Below, piece by piece: positions 29,199 to 39,122 of a DNA stretch of 64,000 bases; positions within the stretch are counted from its first letter, which is position 1, and each line of letters begins with the position of its first letter. The position numbers and the translations under genes are program-made. The notes beneath the pieces were generated by a model, which saw only the letters and a program-made list of their open reading frames with translations, made no database searches and was not told the origin of the DNA. The DNA comes from Ensifer adhaerens (GTDB lineage Bacteria > Pseudomonadota > Alphaproteobacteria > Rhizobiales > Rhizobiaceae). The stretch is from the NCBI RefSeq assembly GCF_013283195.1, contig NZ_JABEKT010000001.1, positions 3,111,473 to 3,175,472 of the forward strand. The letters are read 5' to 3'.

Positions 29199-29351
29199 CG
29201 ACGGCCACGGTTCTGTGCATTAGCGCGGCAAACCGACCCATTTTCTTCTTTCCGTCATAATGCTCTGAGAGACGAGCGGCAGATTGCATCTTTGGTACAT
29301 TGACCGCCAGCGGCGGCGCATCGCGCCGTGCGGCGACAGAAAGGAATTATC

Positions 29352-30548
29352 ATGATCCTCAAAACCCGGCATGCTCTTGCATCCGCAGCCCTTCTCGCGC
29401 TGACGGCCTCGCCCGTTTTCGCGCAGCAGGCACCGGCTTGCGGCGGCGATCTCGGCGCGTTCCTGCAGGGCGTCAAGGCCGAGGCAGTCGCCAAGGGCGT
29501 GCCGGCCGACGTGGTCGACCGCGCACTTACCGGCGCCGCCATCAATGAGAAGGTGTTGAGCCGCGACCGCGCCCAGGGCGTGTTCAAGCAGACCTTCACC
29601 GAGTTTTCCAAGCGCACCGTCAGCAAGTCGCGCCTCGATATCGGCGCCCAGAAGATGAAGGAATATGCCGACGTCTTCGCCCGCGCCGAGAAGGAATTCG
29701 GCGTTCCCGCCCCTGTCATCACCGCCTTTTGGGCGATGGAAACCGATTTCGGTGCCGTTCAGGGCGACTTCAACACCCGCGATGCGCTTGTCACGCTTGC
29801 CCATGACTGCCGCCGGCCGGAAATGTTCCGCCCGCAGCTGATCGCCGCCATCGAGATGGTCCAGCACGGCGACCTCGACCCGGCAACGACCACCGGCGCC
29901 TGGGCCGGCGAGATCGGCCAGGTGCAGATGCTGCCGGAAGACATCATCGCCTATGGCGTCGATGGCGACGGCGACGGCCACGTCAACCTGAAGAAGAGCT
30001 CGCCGGACGCGATCCTGACCGCCGCCAAGTTCATCCAGAGCCTCGGCTTCAAGGCCGGCCAGCCGGCGATCCAGGAAGTCAGCGTTCCCGAACAGCTGCC
30101 CTGGGAAAAGACCGGCCTGCAGCCGGGCATGAAGGCGAGCGACTGGTTCGCGCTCGGCGTCAAGCCGCGCAATGGCGACACGTCCTTCGGCAACCTGGAA
30201 GCCTCGCTTGTCCTGCCGCAGGGCCGCAAGGGCGTCGCGTTCCTGACCTACCCCAATTTCAACGTCTATCTCGAGTGGAACCAGTCGTTCATCTACACGA
30301 CCTCGGCCGCCTATTTCGCGACCCGCCTCGGCGGCGCACCGACCTATGAGGGCGGCAACCCGGAACAGGGCCTCGACGACACCGGCATGAAGGCGCTGCA
30401 GACCAAGCTACAGACGCTCGGCCATGACGTCGGCAAGGTCGATGGCATCCTCGGCTCGGGCACCCGCGCAGCGCTGCAGAAGGAACAGCTGCGCCTCGGC
30501 CGCCCCGCCGACGGTTGGGCGACGCTCGAACTGCTGAACTCGCTCTAA
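29352..30548 (+). CDS. MltB-type lytic murein transglycosylase with peptidoglycan-binding domain
   Basis: A 398-residue secreted enzyme. The signal peptide is cleaved near SPVFAQQ. The SLT_2 (MltB) domain spans about 25-310, with the catalytic Glu in ITAFWAMETDFGAVQGD and the family motif EIGQVQMLPEDIIAYGVDGD. A C-terminal PG_binding_1 domain (about 338-395) has GHDVGKVDGILGSGTRAALQ. The start ATG at 29352 follows AGAAAGGAATTATC. A stable hairpin lies about 85 bp downstream. Confidence 0.9.
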   Translation: MILKTRHALASAALLALTASPVFAQQAPACGGDLGAFLQGVKAEAVAKGVPADVVDRALTGAAINEKVLSRDRAQGVFKQTFTEFSKRTVSKSRLDIGAQKMKEYADVFARAEKEFGVPAPVITAFWAMETDFGAVQGDFNTRDALVTLAHDCRRPEMFRPQLIAAIEMVQHGDLDPATTTGAWAGEIGQVQMLPEDIIAYGVDGDGDGHVNLKKSSPDAILTAAKFIQSLGFKAGQPAIQEVSVPEQLPWEKTGLQPGMKASDWFALGVKPRNGDTSFGNLEASLVLPQGRKGVAFLTYPNFNVYLEWNQSFIYTTSAAYFATRLGGAPTYEGGNPEQGLDDTGMKALQTKLQTLGHDVGKVDGILGSGTRAALQKEQLRLGRPADGWATLELLNSL

Positions 30549-30632
30549 GCATTTCCGGAAGAAGAGCAGCGCGGCAAATGCCTGAAGACAATCCTATCGC
30601 GCGCTTCAGCATTTCCGCCTGAACCGAATGCA

Positions 30633-30665
30633 CATCTGCCCGGCCGGGATCTGGCCGGGCAGATG
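30633..30665 (+). terminator. Strong hairpin after the MltB-like gene
   Basis: A perfect 13-bp stem, CATCTGCCCGGCC with GGCCGGGCAGATG, with a 7-nt loop lies 84 bp after the stop codon. Only two Ts follow directly, so the terminator is likely but not canonical. The rest of the gap to 30930 (about 265 bp) shows nothing I can support. Confidence 0.5.
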
Positions 30666-30930
30666 TTCGCCCTTGCTCCCCCGATCGCAACGGGCCGAAG
30701 CCGCCAGGCGCCTCCCTCACCGACCAGCGATAGACACCGAGATCCTCATGGCCTGCCCCCCGCAAGAAGTGGGTGGTGTCCTGCATCTCGCCGCGCTAGA
30801 CCTGTGTGATGCCTCTCCCCGGGGCCAGTGAACCGCCATCGGCGCACCGTGGAGACGTGATCTAATCAGTTGCGCATCCCGATTGCTCGAATGGATCGGC
30901 AGCGGCCGCGCAGAAAGCGCGAGCAGTACG

Positions 30931-31869
30931 ATGAATGCACCATCACAGGCAGCCAGCCAGCAGATGACCATGCGGACCTGGGCGCTTCTAGCCCTGCTCG
31001 GGCTCATCTGGGGCGGATCCTTTTTCTTTGCCCGAGTCGCCGTCGCGCATGTACCGCCATTCACGCTCGTGTTCCTGCGGCTCGGCCTCGCGGCTCTGGC
31101 GCTGCACATCTATATTCGTGGGCGCTTCGGCATCTATCAGGTGCTTGCGAGCCGCTGGCGCGAGTTCCTGCTGATGGGCCTGATCAACAACGCCATTCCG
31201 CACGCCTTCATCTTCCTCGGGCAAACCCAGGTCGGCGCCGGGCTTGCGGCGATCCTGAACGCAACCACGCCTGTCTGGACCGTGATCATCGCCAACATGG
31301 CAACCGACGACGAGAAACTCAGCACCGCCAAGATCGGTGGCTGCCTGCTCGGCCTCGCCGGCACGGTGGTGTTGATCGGGCCGAGCGCCATCGCCGGGCT
31401 TTTCGGCAACGCCAGCAGCGTGCCGCTCTGGGCATTGCTGCTGCCGGTACTGGCCGCCGTCAGCTATGGCCTGGCGGCAACCTACGGCAAGCGCTTCCGC
31501 GGCCTGGCACCACCCGTCACCGCGGCCGGCCAATTGACCGCCTCGTCACTGATGATGCTGCCGGTCGCATGCCTCATCGACACGCCCTGGGCCCTGCCGA
31601 TGCCGCCGATCGAGGCGACGCTTGCCATTCTCGGCCTCGCGCTCGTCTCGACTGCCTATGGCTATATCCTGTTCTTCCGCATCATGGGCGAGGTTGGCGC
31701 CACCAATACGTCGCTGGTCACGCTTCTGGTTCCACCGAGCGCAATCCTGCTTGGCTATCTCTTCCTGGGCGAGACATTGCAGCCGGCAGATGTGGGCGGC
31801 ATGGCGCTGATTGCCGCCGGCCTTGCCGTACTCGACGGCCGGATCCTCAGGATGAAACGCGCCGCATAG
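30931..31869 (+). CDS. EamA/DMT-family transporter
   Basis: A 312-residue inner-membrane protein with ten hydrophobic segments in two EamA repeats. The first repeat begins LLGLIWGGSFFFARVAVAHV and the second shows AYGYILFFRIMGEVGATNTS before LLVPPSAILLGYLFLGE, both typical of the family. The start is taken at 30931; a start 16 codons earlier or at the later MTMRTW is possible. Members export amino acids, purines or other metabolites; the substrate is unknown. It stands alone. Confidence 0.8.
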   Translation: MNAPSQAASQQMTMRTWALLALLGLIWGGSFFFARVAVAHVPPFTLVFLRLGLAALALHIYIRGRFGIYQVLASRWREFLLMGLINNAIPHAFIFLGQTQVGAGLAAILNATTPVWTVIIANMATDDEKLSTAKIGGCLLGLAGTVVLIGPSAIAGLFGNASSVPLWALLLPVLAAVSYGLAATYGKRFRGLAPPVTAAGQLTASSLMMLPVACLIDTPWALPMPPIEATLAILGLALVSTAYGYILFFRIMGEVGATNTSLVTLLVPPSAILLGYLFLGETLQPADVGGMALIAAGLAVLDGRILRMKRAA

Positions 31870-32126
31870 GAGGAATCGAACAGGCCGGGAATGGCAGGAA
31901 ACGTGGCCTTCCGAAGCACTCACGCTCGGTTACAAACGTTTACATTAACCTTCCGGCAGCGATTGTGAAAAAAATGTGGCACGTTAAAATGTGATTTAAT
32001 TTCAAACGACTAGCCCTGTTGATAAGGCAAATGTGATCACGTGTTTTTGCACTGCAGCACAAGTTTCCCTTTTAAGCGCCGTTAATTCGCCCTATGTTTT
32101 AACGGTCAGCGCAAGGAGGGTCTTCG

Positions 32127-32204
32127 ATGGGACTTACACATTCGTTGAATGTCCTCATGATTAGTGCAGCGTTCGTATTCGTGGCCACAATGCTCTTCAT
32201 CTGA
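32127..32204 (+). CDS. 25-residue single-span membrane peptide
   Basis: An ATG at 32127 is preceded by AAGGAGGG with a 6-nt spacer, one of the best ribosome binding sites in the window, and opens a 25-codon frame ending TGA. The peptide starts MGLTHSLN and is then almost wholly hydrophobic (VLMISAAFVFVATMLFI), enough for one membrane span. An AT-rich region precedes it and a bidirectional terminator follows at 32325-32357, so it forms a complete small transcription unit. I recognise no family; it could be a small membrane regulator. The gap before it (31870-32126) otherwise shows only AT-rich promoter-like sequence. Confidence 0.6.
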   Translation: MGLTHSLNVLMISAAFVFVATMLFI

Positions 32205-32324
32205 AGTCAGGCCGCTGAGAGTCCAAACCGAAATAGGGACTTTAATTTTCCGGGAATTCAATTTGCAGCAGAGATTTTTGAGGTAGGCCAACACAGCAAT
32301 CTGCCTCGACGCTGCAGGAAAAAA

Positions 32325-32357
32325 GAAAGCGCATGAAGGACACCTTCATGCGCTTTC
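32325..32357. terminator. Bidirectional terminator between the small peptide gene and metF
   Basis: A perfect 15-bp stem (GAAAGCGCATGAAGG with CCTTCATGCGCTTTC) and 3-nt loop has A-rich sequence on its left flank and GCTTTTT on its right. It suits rightward transcription from the small peptide gene and leftward transcription from metF, whose stop is 90 bp away. Confidence 0.85.
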
Positions 32358-32446
32358 GCTTTTTCAAGGTCGGCTTTCCGCCGGGACATCCGTGCTGACC
32401 CGAGGAAATCGACCCTTTCCACATTTGCGGGCGAAATCGCGGGGCT

Positions 32447-33388
32447 TTACGCCGCCGCGCCGGCAACCGCCTTCAGCGCAACATGCTCGCTTTGCGCCGT
32501 CTCGTCCGCGCGCTCGAACCCGACGAGGTCTAAGACGGCCGTGATCAGCGGCGAACGGTTCATGGTATAGAGATGGAAGTCCCTGACGCCACGACGGGCA
32601 AGATCGACGATCTGCTCGGCGGCGATATGGGTCGCCTCCTTGAAGCGCTCGGTCGGCTGGTCTTCCAGATGCGCAAGACGGGTGACGATCACCTCCGGCA
32701 CGCTGGCGCCGCAAAGGCCGGCAAACTTCTGCACCTGGCCCAAGTTGTTGATCGGCAGGATGCCCGGGACGATCGGGATATCGATGCCGGCCCGGCGCAC
32801 GCGCTCGAGGTAGCGTTCGAAATCGTCGTTGTCGAAGAAGAACTGGGTGAGCGCCCGGGTCGCACCGGCATCCACCTTGCGCTTCAGCATGTCGATGTCG
32901 GCATCGACGTCAGGGCTTTCCGGGTGCTTTTCCGGATAAGACGATACCGAGATCTCGACATCGCCGCGATCGCGGAGCGCCCGCACGAGATCGGAACTGC
33001 TCTCATAACCACCCGGAAAGGGCTGGTAGGTGCTGCCGATTCCGCCCTGCGGATCGCCGCGCAGCGCCACGAAGTGACGAACGCCGAACGAGAGAAACTC
33101 GTCGATAACCGTGTCCACCTCCGACTTGGGCGCGCCGACGCAGGTCAGGTGCGCTGCCGTGTTGGCAAAGCCCTTCTCCTCGATCATCCGCTTGACTGTC
33201 GTCAGCGACCGCGTCTTGGTCGAACCGCCCGCACCATAGGTGACGGTCACGAAGGCCGGACAAAAGACAGAGAGATCTTCGGCCGTCTGGAAGAGTTGCG
33301 CTTCCATCTCATCGGTTTTAGGGGGGAAGTATTCGAAGGAAAGCCGCAGATTGCCGCGCTCGGCAGGATAAAGCGTCTGTGCCGTCAT
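32447..33388 (-). CDS. metF: 5,10-methylenetetrahydrofolate reductase MetF
   Basis: MetF is the FAD enzyme that reduces methylene-THF to methyl-THF, the methyl donor for methionine synthesis. The 313-residue protein has the TIM-barrel signatures LSFEYFPPKTDEMEAQL near the N-terminus, FVTVTYGAGGSTKTRS, and HFVALRGDPQGG, followed by ALTQFFFDNDDFERY. The start is the ATG at 33388; the frame upstream overlaps the regulator gene and is not coding. It begins 2 bp past the stop codon of the ArsR-methyltransferase gene, so the two form an operon. Confidence 0.95.
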   Translation of the reverse strand: MTAQTLYPAERGNLRLSFEYFPPKTDEMEAQLFQTAEDLSVFCPAFVTVTYGAGGSTKTRSLTTVKRMIEEKGFANTAAHLTCVGAPKSEVDTVIDEFLSFGVRHFVALRGDPQGGIGSTYQPFPGGYESSSDLVRALRDRGDVEISVSSYPEKHPESPDVDADIDMLKRKVDAGATRALTQFFFDNDDFERYLERVRRAGIDIPIVPGILPINNLGQVQKFAGLCGASVPEVIVTRLAHLEDQPTERFKEATHIAAEQIVDLARRGVRDFHLYTMNRSPLITAVLDLVGFERADETAQSEHVALKAVAGAAA

Positions 33389-33390
33389 TC

Positions 33391-34410
33391 TCAAAGTCCC
33401 CCTGCTTGCATGCGCTGATGTGGCGCTTCGCTCTCCTCGACGGCGCGCTGATCGCGCGCCAGCCAGATTGTCACCGTCAATTTTCCTCCGTCCGTGCCTT
33501 CCGGCGACAGATCGGTCGTCTTTTCCAGTTGGAGCCCGGCCTTGGCCAGCCAATCGGTCATGGCCTGATGCGAGAAGCCGAGCCGCGCATGGGCATGTTC
33601 GTCGCGCAAGTGTTCCAGCCCGTGCGGGGCAAAATCGATGATCACCAGCCGTCCGCCGGGTGTCAGCATGCGGGCGGCTTCGGCGATCGCGGCTTCCGGC
33701 TGATCGAGGAAATGCAGCACCTGATGAATGGTGACGAGATCGAACACCTGGCCGTCGAGCGGCAGGTTGAAGATGTCACCGTGGCGGATCGACGCCTTGG
33801 TGATGCCGGCACGGTCCAGATTTGAGCGGGCAACGGCCAGCATGTCGCGGCTGGCATCGATGCCGATGCCGCGTCGGTAGAGGCCTTCGAACAGCTGTAG
33901 AATACGTCCCGTTCCGGTGCCCAGGTCCAACAGGCTATCGACCGGCTCGTCGCCAACCATGTCGCGCAACGCCGTCTCCACGTCCCGCTCGCTGACATGC
34001 AGCCGTCGAAGCTCGTCCCAACCGGCCGCGTTGCGGCTGAAATAGGCCTGGGCCTTTTCGGCCCGCGCCTTCTTCAAGGTGACGAGCCTTGAGGCATCGC
34101 GCGACAGAACCGCGTCGTCCGATGTGGCAGACGCAAGCATCGCGCGCACCAGCGACACACGTGCACCCTCCTGGCGAAGGCGGAAATAGGCCCATGCGCC
34201 TTCCTGGTAGCGGTCGACGAGCTCGACTTCGGCCAGCAACTTCAGGTGCCTCGAAATGCGGGGCTGCGATTGTCCGAGAATTTCGGTAAGATCGGTGACG
34301 GTGAGATCCCCCGCGCCAAGCAGCGCGAGCAGGCGCATGCGGGTCGGCTCACCCGCAGCCTTCAGCACATCCACCAGCGCGTCGAGACTTAATTCTCTCT
34401 GATCCGCCAT
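33391..34410 (-). CDS. ArsR-family regulator fused to a SAM-dependent methyltransferase
   Basis: A 339-residue fusion. Residues about 10-95 form an ArsR-type winged helix (GEPTRMRLLALLGAGDLTV, then GQSQPRISRHLKLLAEVELV). Residues about 150-330 form a class I methyltransferase with motif I SLLDLGTGTGRILQLF and GGRLVIIDFAPHG. The regulator probably senses SAM, SAH or methylation state and controls metF, the next gene. Related ArsR proteins of methionine metabolism (SahR/SamR) have been described in proteobacteria. A 22-bp palindrome just upstream is its likely operator. No cysteine metal site of ArsR type is seen. Confidence 0.85.
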   Translation of the reverse strand: MADQRELSLDALVDVLKAAGEPTRMRLLALLGAGDLTVTDLTEILGQSQPRISRHLKLLAEVELVDRYQEGAWAYFRLRQEGARVSLVRAMLASATSDDAVLSRDASRLVTLKKARAEKAQAYFSRNAAGWDELRRLHVSERDVETALRDMVGDEPVDSLLDLGTGTGRILQLFEGLYRRGIGIDASRDMLAVARSNLDRAGITKASIRHGDIFNLPLDGQVFDLVTIHQVLHFLDQPEAAIAEAARMLTPGGRLVIIDFAPHGLEHLRDEHAHARLGFSHQAMTDWLAKAGLQLEKTTDLSPEGTDGGKLTVTIWLARDQRAVEESEAPHQRMQAGGL

Positions 34411-34425
34411 ACCAATCCCCATCAA

Positions 34426-34447
34426 CACATAAAGATATGTTTATGTG
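34426..34447. promoter_or_regulatory. Palindromic operator of the ArsR-methyltransferase/metF operon
   Basis: CACATAAA and TTTATGTG form perfect 8-bp arms around GATATG, ending 16 bp before the start codon. AT-rich palindromes with a central GATAT-like core are typical of ArsR-type methionine regulators. The position suits repression by blocking transcription start. Confidence 0.65.
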
Positions 34448-34494
34448 ATTTACGGATGTAGCGCAAGCGGATTTGCGCGGACAGAGCAAACTAT

Positions 34495-34632
34495 GCCGCT
34501 CAAGGAACAGGACTTTCCACCGTTCCGTCAGGCGGGCGAAGCTTACCTGCCCGCGGCGCCCAGACGTCGCCGCCTTGCGCACGGGTTGCAATGCAGCCCG
34601 AGGCGTCCCTTGTTCCCTGTTGCCTTGAAGCG
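34495..34632 (-). ncRNA. Candidate structured small RNA, possibly 6S-like
   Basis: Between the ArsR-type regulator and prs lies about 520 bp without a gene. On the minus strand, TTCAAGG-C-AACAGG near 34630-34616 pairs with CCTGTT-CCTTGAG near 34511-34499. This closing stem encloses three further hairpins with arms CGGG/CCCG, GCGGCG/CGCCGC and GCGGGC/GCCCGC. A TTGACG -35-like hexamer lies at 34660-34665, about 30 bp before the stem. The size (about 138 nt) and closed shape suggest a small RNA; 6S RNA is one possibility, but the inside is multi-branched. There is no clear terminator. Confidence 0.4.
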
Positions 34633-34636
34633 AATG

Positions 34637-34665
34637 CCGTTGAAGGAAAACGGGCGTCACGTCAA
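34637..34665 (-). promoter_or_regulatory. Possible promoter of the candidate small RNA
   Basis: TTGACG at 34660-34665 (minus strand) is followed after 17 bp by CAACGG at 34637-34642, a poor -10. Start of transcription would fall near 34630, at the first base of the closing stem. The remaining 34666-34965 shows nothing else I can support. Confidence 0.3.
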
Positions 34666-34965
34666 CACGTTGCAGCGCGACTGTGTGCACCTGCCGGGCG
34701 CGGCGCCTCGCCAATCGCAGCAGGAGGTCAACCGCTTTTCGCGCTCTCCGCCGTCGGATTGCATTCGGTTGATCTCGACACGACGGCGTAAGCAGGGTCG
34801 TGGTCCGCAAGCGGCAATCGGGACAAGCCCGTAGTTAAGTCAAGCCAAACCGATCATCTCGCAAGAAATGCAAGGCGCTTGGTTGTGATTCCACACGCAA
34901 GACTCTAAAGGTGCCGAAGACGCAAACTTCTGCTCCCGAAGGCTCCTCGAAACAGGATCGCGCTC

Positions 34966-35898
34966 ATGAAGCTGGTGACCGGCAACTCCAACCGCGCCCT
35001 TGCCGAAGCTGTTGCCAACCACTTGGATCTTCCCCTGACAGATTGCACGGTCAAGCGCTTCGCCGACCAAGAAGTCCACGTTCAGCTTCATGAGAATGTG
35101 CGCGGTGAGGACGTCTATATTCTCCAGTCGACAAGCACCCCGGCCGACGGCCATCTCATGGAGCTGCTGATCCTGGCCGATACGCTGCGACGCTCGTCAG
35201 TTCGCCGGATCACCGCCGTAATCCCGTACTTCGGCTATGCCCGTCAGGATCGCCGCGCCGTTGGCCGCACGCCGATCTCGGCGAAGTTGGTAGCCAACAT
35301 GATCGCGGGCACAGGTGTCCATCGCGTCATAACAGTCGATCTCCATACGGACCAGATTCAGGGCTTTTTCGATATTCCGACTGATAATCTTTATTCAGCG
35401 CCCGTGATGACCCGCGACATTCAGGAGCACTACGACGCCAAGAATTTAATGGTCGTTTCGCCCGACGTCGGCGGCGTGGCGCGCGCTCGCGCCATCGCCA
35501 AGCGCATCGGCACCGATCTCGCGATCGTCGACAAACGGCGACCCCGCGTAGGAGTATCGGAAGTCATGAACATCATCGGCGATGTCTCAGGCAAAAGCTG
35601 CCTTCTGATCGACGACATCGTCGATAGTGGCGGAACGTTGATCAACGCGGCGGAAGCGTTGTTGAAATCCGGTGCCAAGGAGGTTTCGGCCTATATCACC
35701 CATGGCGTTCTTTCCGAGGGTGCCTGCGAACGCATCGGTACCAGCAGCCTCAAGGAACTGGTGGTGACCGATTCCATTCGCGAAACCGAAGCTCAACGTC
35801 AGACCCCCAATATAAGACGCATCACTATCGCACCTTTGTTAGGCGAGGCCCTGGCCCGGACGGCGAGAGAACAAAGCGTTTCAAGTCTTTTCAGCTAG
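34966..35898 (+). CDS. prs: Ribose-phosphate pyrophosphokinase (PRPP synthetase), divergent paralogue
   Basis: A 310-residue class I PRPP synthetase, which makes PRPP from ribose 5-phosphate and ATP. The signature sites are intact: [10 protein letters not shown] near residue 30, [33 protein letters not shown] and the PRPP-binding loop [13 protein letters not shown]. Compared with the typical rhizobial housekeeping PrsA as I remember it, many otherwise conserved positions differ, so I suspect a second copy. It stands alone. Its TAG stop lies at the left end of a MITE-like repeat. Confidence 0.88.
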   Translation: MKLVTGNSNRALAEAVANHLDLPLTDCTVKRFADQEVHVQLHENVRGEDVYILQSTSTPADGHLMELLILADTLRRSSVRRITAVIPYFGYARQDRRAVGRTPISAKLVANMIAGTGVHRVITVDLHTDQIQGFFDIPTDNLYSAPVMTRDIQEHYDAKNLMVVSPDVGGVARARAIAKRIGTDLAIVDKRRPRVGVSEVMNIIGDVSGKSCLLIDDIVDSGGTLINAAEALLKSGAKEVSAYITHGVLSEGACERIGTSSLKELVVTDSIRETEAQRQTPNIRRITIAPLLGEALARTAREQSVSSLFS

Positions 35899-36168
35899 AG
35901 CGCTTCATCATTAAACGGAAGCATTCTGCCGGAAGGAATTTCGGCCAGAACCAAGTCGGCTGGCGAAGAGCGCAGCAGAAGCTGCGGTCGAGACGGACGC
36001 CGCCGGTAATGGCCGAAATTCATCCGGCCCTTCGGGTTGGCTGAAAACGGCCGTCCACTGTGTCGGATGGCTTGACCGATGGGTCCGCATCGCTCTGCGC
36101 CATCCTTCGTGTGGAACGGCCGTTTTGAGCCAACAGAATCGCTTCCGTTTAAAGATGAAACGCTCTAA
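35896..36168. mobile_element. MITE-like element with about 32-bp terminal inverted repeats
   Basis: The left end at 35897-35928 (AGAGCGCTTCATC...) and right end at 36134-36166 are imperfect inverted repeats, about 30 of 33 positions identical with one indel. Both ends are bounded by TA (TAGAGCG and CGCTCTA), as for IS630/Tc1-type insertions. The inside has no gene but holds two further pairs of inverted repeats (CGGCCGTTTT and GGCCGAAATT arms). The element is about 273 bp and is a plausible non-autonomous transposon. The first TA is part of the prs stop codon. Confidence 0.6.
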
Positions 36169-36260
36169 GTCGACGCGTGGCGCGACACCCACCGTCATGC
36201 CTCCCTTGAGCATCCCGCTTTCAAGCGGAATCTCTGAAGGCGCATACATGCTCTCGAATC

Positions 36261-36310
36261 AGAGTGCTGGTGCAGCCTTGGTGCGTTCTTCTGGACGCAC
36301 AGCGCCCCAA
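36261..36310. repeat. Second copy of the pfp-type palindromic repeat
   Basis: AGAGTGCTGG through the imperfect palindrome at 36281-36300 (GTGCGTTCTT/CTGGACGCAC) aligns with 21145-21190. It lies between the MITE-like element and ettA. The stretch 36169-36392 holds no gene I can support. Confidence 0.6.
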
Positions 36311-36392
36311 CGTCGCAGACGGTTGCCGCCTACCCATGCTGCAGAAGATGGGTGCGTCGCGCGAGGCCGGGCTCACGCGACGCACAGGATTG

Positions 36393-38042
<1,650 letters not shown>

Positions 38043-38099
38043 AAAGGAAAGCTCCGCATGGAAGGAAATTTGCCCGCTATGTAGGCGAATTAGTGCAAA

Positions 38100-38126
38100 G
38101 GGGCAATCGCCAAAGGCGCTTGCCCC
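38100..38126 (-). terminator. Hairpin downstream of the RNase T2-like gene
   Basis: GGGGCAA-CGCC arms form a 12-bp stem with one mismatch and a 3-nt loop. Read on the minus strand it is followed by TTTGC, a weak uridine run. It lies 34 bp past the stop of the RNase T2-like gene and before the ettA start. Confidence 0.45.
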
Positions 38127-38159
38127 TGCCTATCCCATGCCAGTGAGGCTTGTCAGCCG

Positions 38160-38939
38160 CTATCCTCGGCCAGCCGCGTCGGCAAAGCCCTTGGCGCATT
38201 TGAACTCCGTCGGCCCCGCCGCCTGGATCAGCGGCGTGAGGGCGGATTTGCCCGAGATGTCTCCAGTCAGCCCGATCGTCAGGCCGGTGATGACGCTGCG
38301 CCCCGCGACGGTCTGGCAGCGCATACGCACCCGATCGCCGGCACCTTGGCCAAAGCTCTGGTCGAACGCCTGCTTGATCGCCGTCTCGTCGAGCTCTGAG
38401 CCGATGCGTCCTCTGAAGAGCGCGCCCACGGCCGACCGGTTGAGCTCCTCGAGCATGCGAAGCTGCGCGGCAAAATAGTCGTCGACCGTACCCCCCTGGC
38501 AGGTTCCGCTGCGCAACCATTGATGACGGTCGAGCCCGGATTGGACACCGGGCATCGCGATCAGCAGCCGCGCAGCGGTATCATCAGCCATGGCAAGCTT
38601 CGGCAGATCGAGCCAATCACCCTTGCGGTCCTGGCTGCGCATCTCGGCCGCCACGCCGCAATAGCTCTTGCGCAACGGCCAAAGCCCATGCAGCGACAGG
38701 TTGGTGGCATCGAACCGTTCCGCCGTCTGGCTGGCGCATTCCTTGCGCTCAGGCCGCGTCTCGCAGAAGCCCGGCTGCCAGCTGACGGCGAGCACGTAGT
38801 CCGTTCGGGACGAGCCACTATCCGCTCCAGCGTTGACCTTCTCCTGCGCCAAGGCAAAGGACGACGGGGCAAGCAGCATCGCCAGCGCCATCGCAACAAT
38901 TGTCATTGGACTTGATATCGCTTTACTCCAACATGCCAT
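38160..38939 (-). CDS. RNase T2-family protein with altered catalytic motif
   Basis: A 259-residue exported protein: the signal peptide covers about residues 11-32 (cleavage near ALAQ). The RNase T2 fold is recognisable from LAVSWQPGFC and the first active-site motif LSLHGLWP (His84). The second motif, normally HEWxKHGTC, reads HQWLRSGTC at 139-147, so the catalytic Glu, Lys and second His are Gln, Arg and Ser. It may be inactive, a binding protein, or use other residues. The start ATG at 38939 follows GGGAGAG; a TTG seven codons upstream is less likely. Confidence 0.8.
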   Translation of the reverse strand: MACWSKAISSPMTIVAMALAMLLAPSSFALAQEKVNAGADSGSSRTDYVLAVSWQPGFCETRPERKECASQTAERFDATNLSLHGLWPLRKSYCGVAAEMRSQDRKGDWLDLPKLAMADDTAARLLIAMPGVQSGLDRHQWLRSGTCQGGTVDDYFAAQLRMLEELNRSAVGALFRGRIGSELDETAIKQAFDQSFGQGAGDRVRMRCQTVAGRSVITGLTIGLTGDISGKSALTPLIQAAGPTEFKCAKGFADAAGRG

Positions 38940-39122
38940 GACACTCTCCCAATAAAACAAAACGGGAACAAATATCGCTCAAAACGGGAAAATTGCAACT
39001 GGTAATTACAGGTCCGGGAAATCGCTTGTGACCTCATGCGTAGAGATCACCAAGCAGCGATTGCCTTTCCCATGCAAATCGATTTGATATCGACAAAGCT
39101 GACGATTGGTCCGGGAGAAGGC

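Noticed and set aside
34445-34834. Frames on both strands in the gap before prs
   Set aside because: Both overlap the paired arms of the candidate RNA and have no protein-like composition.
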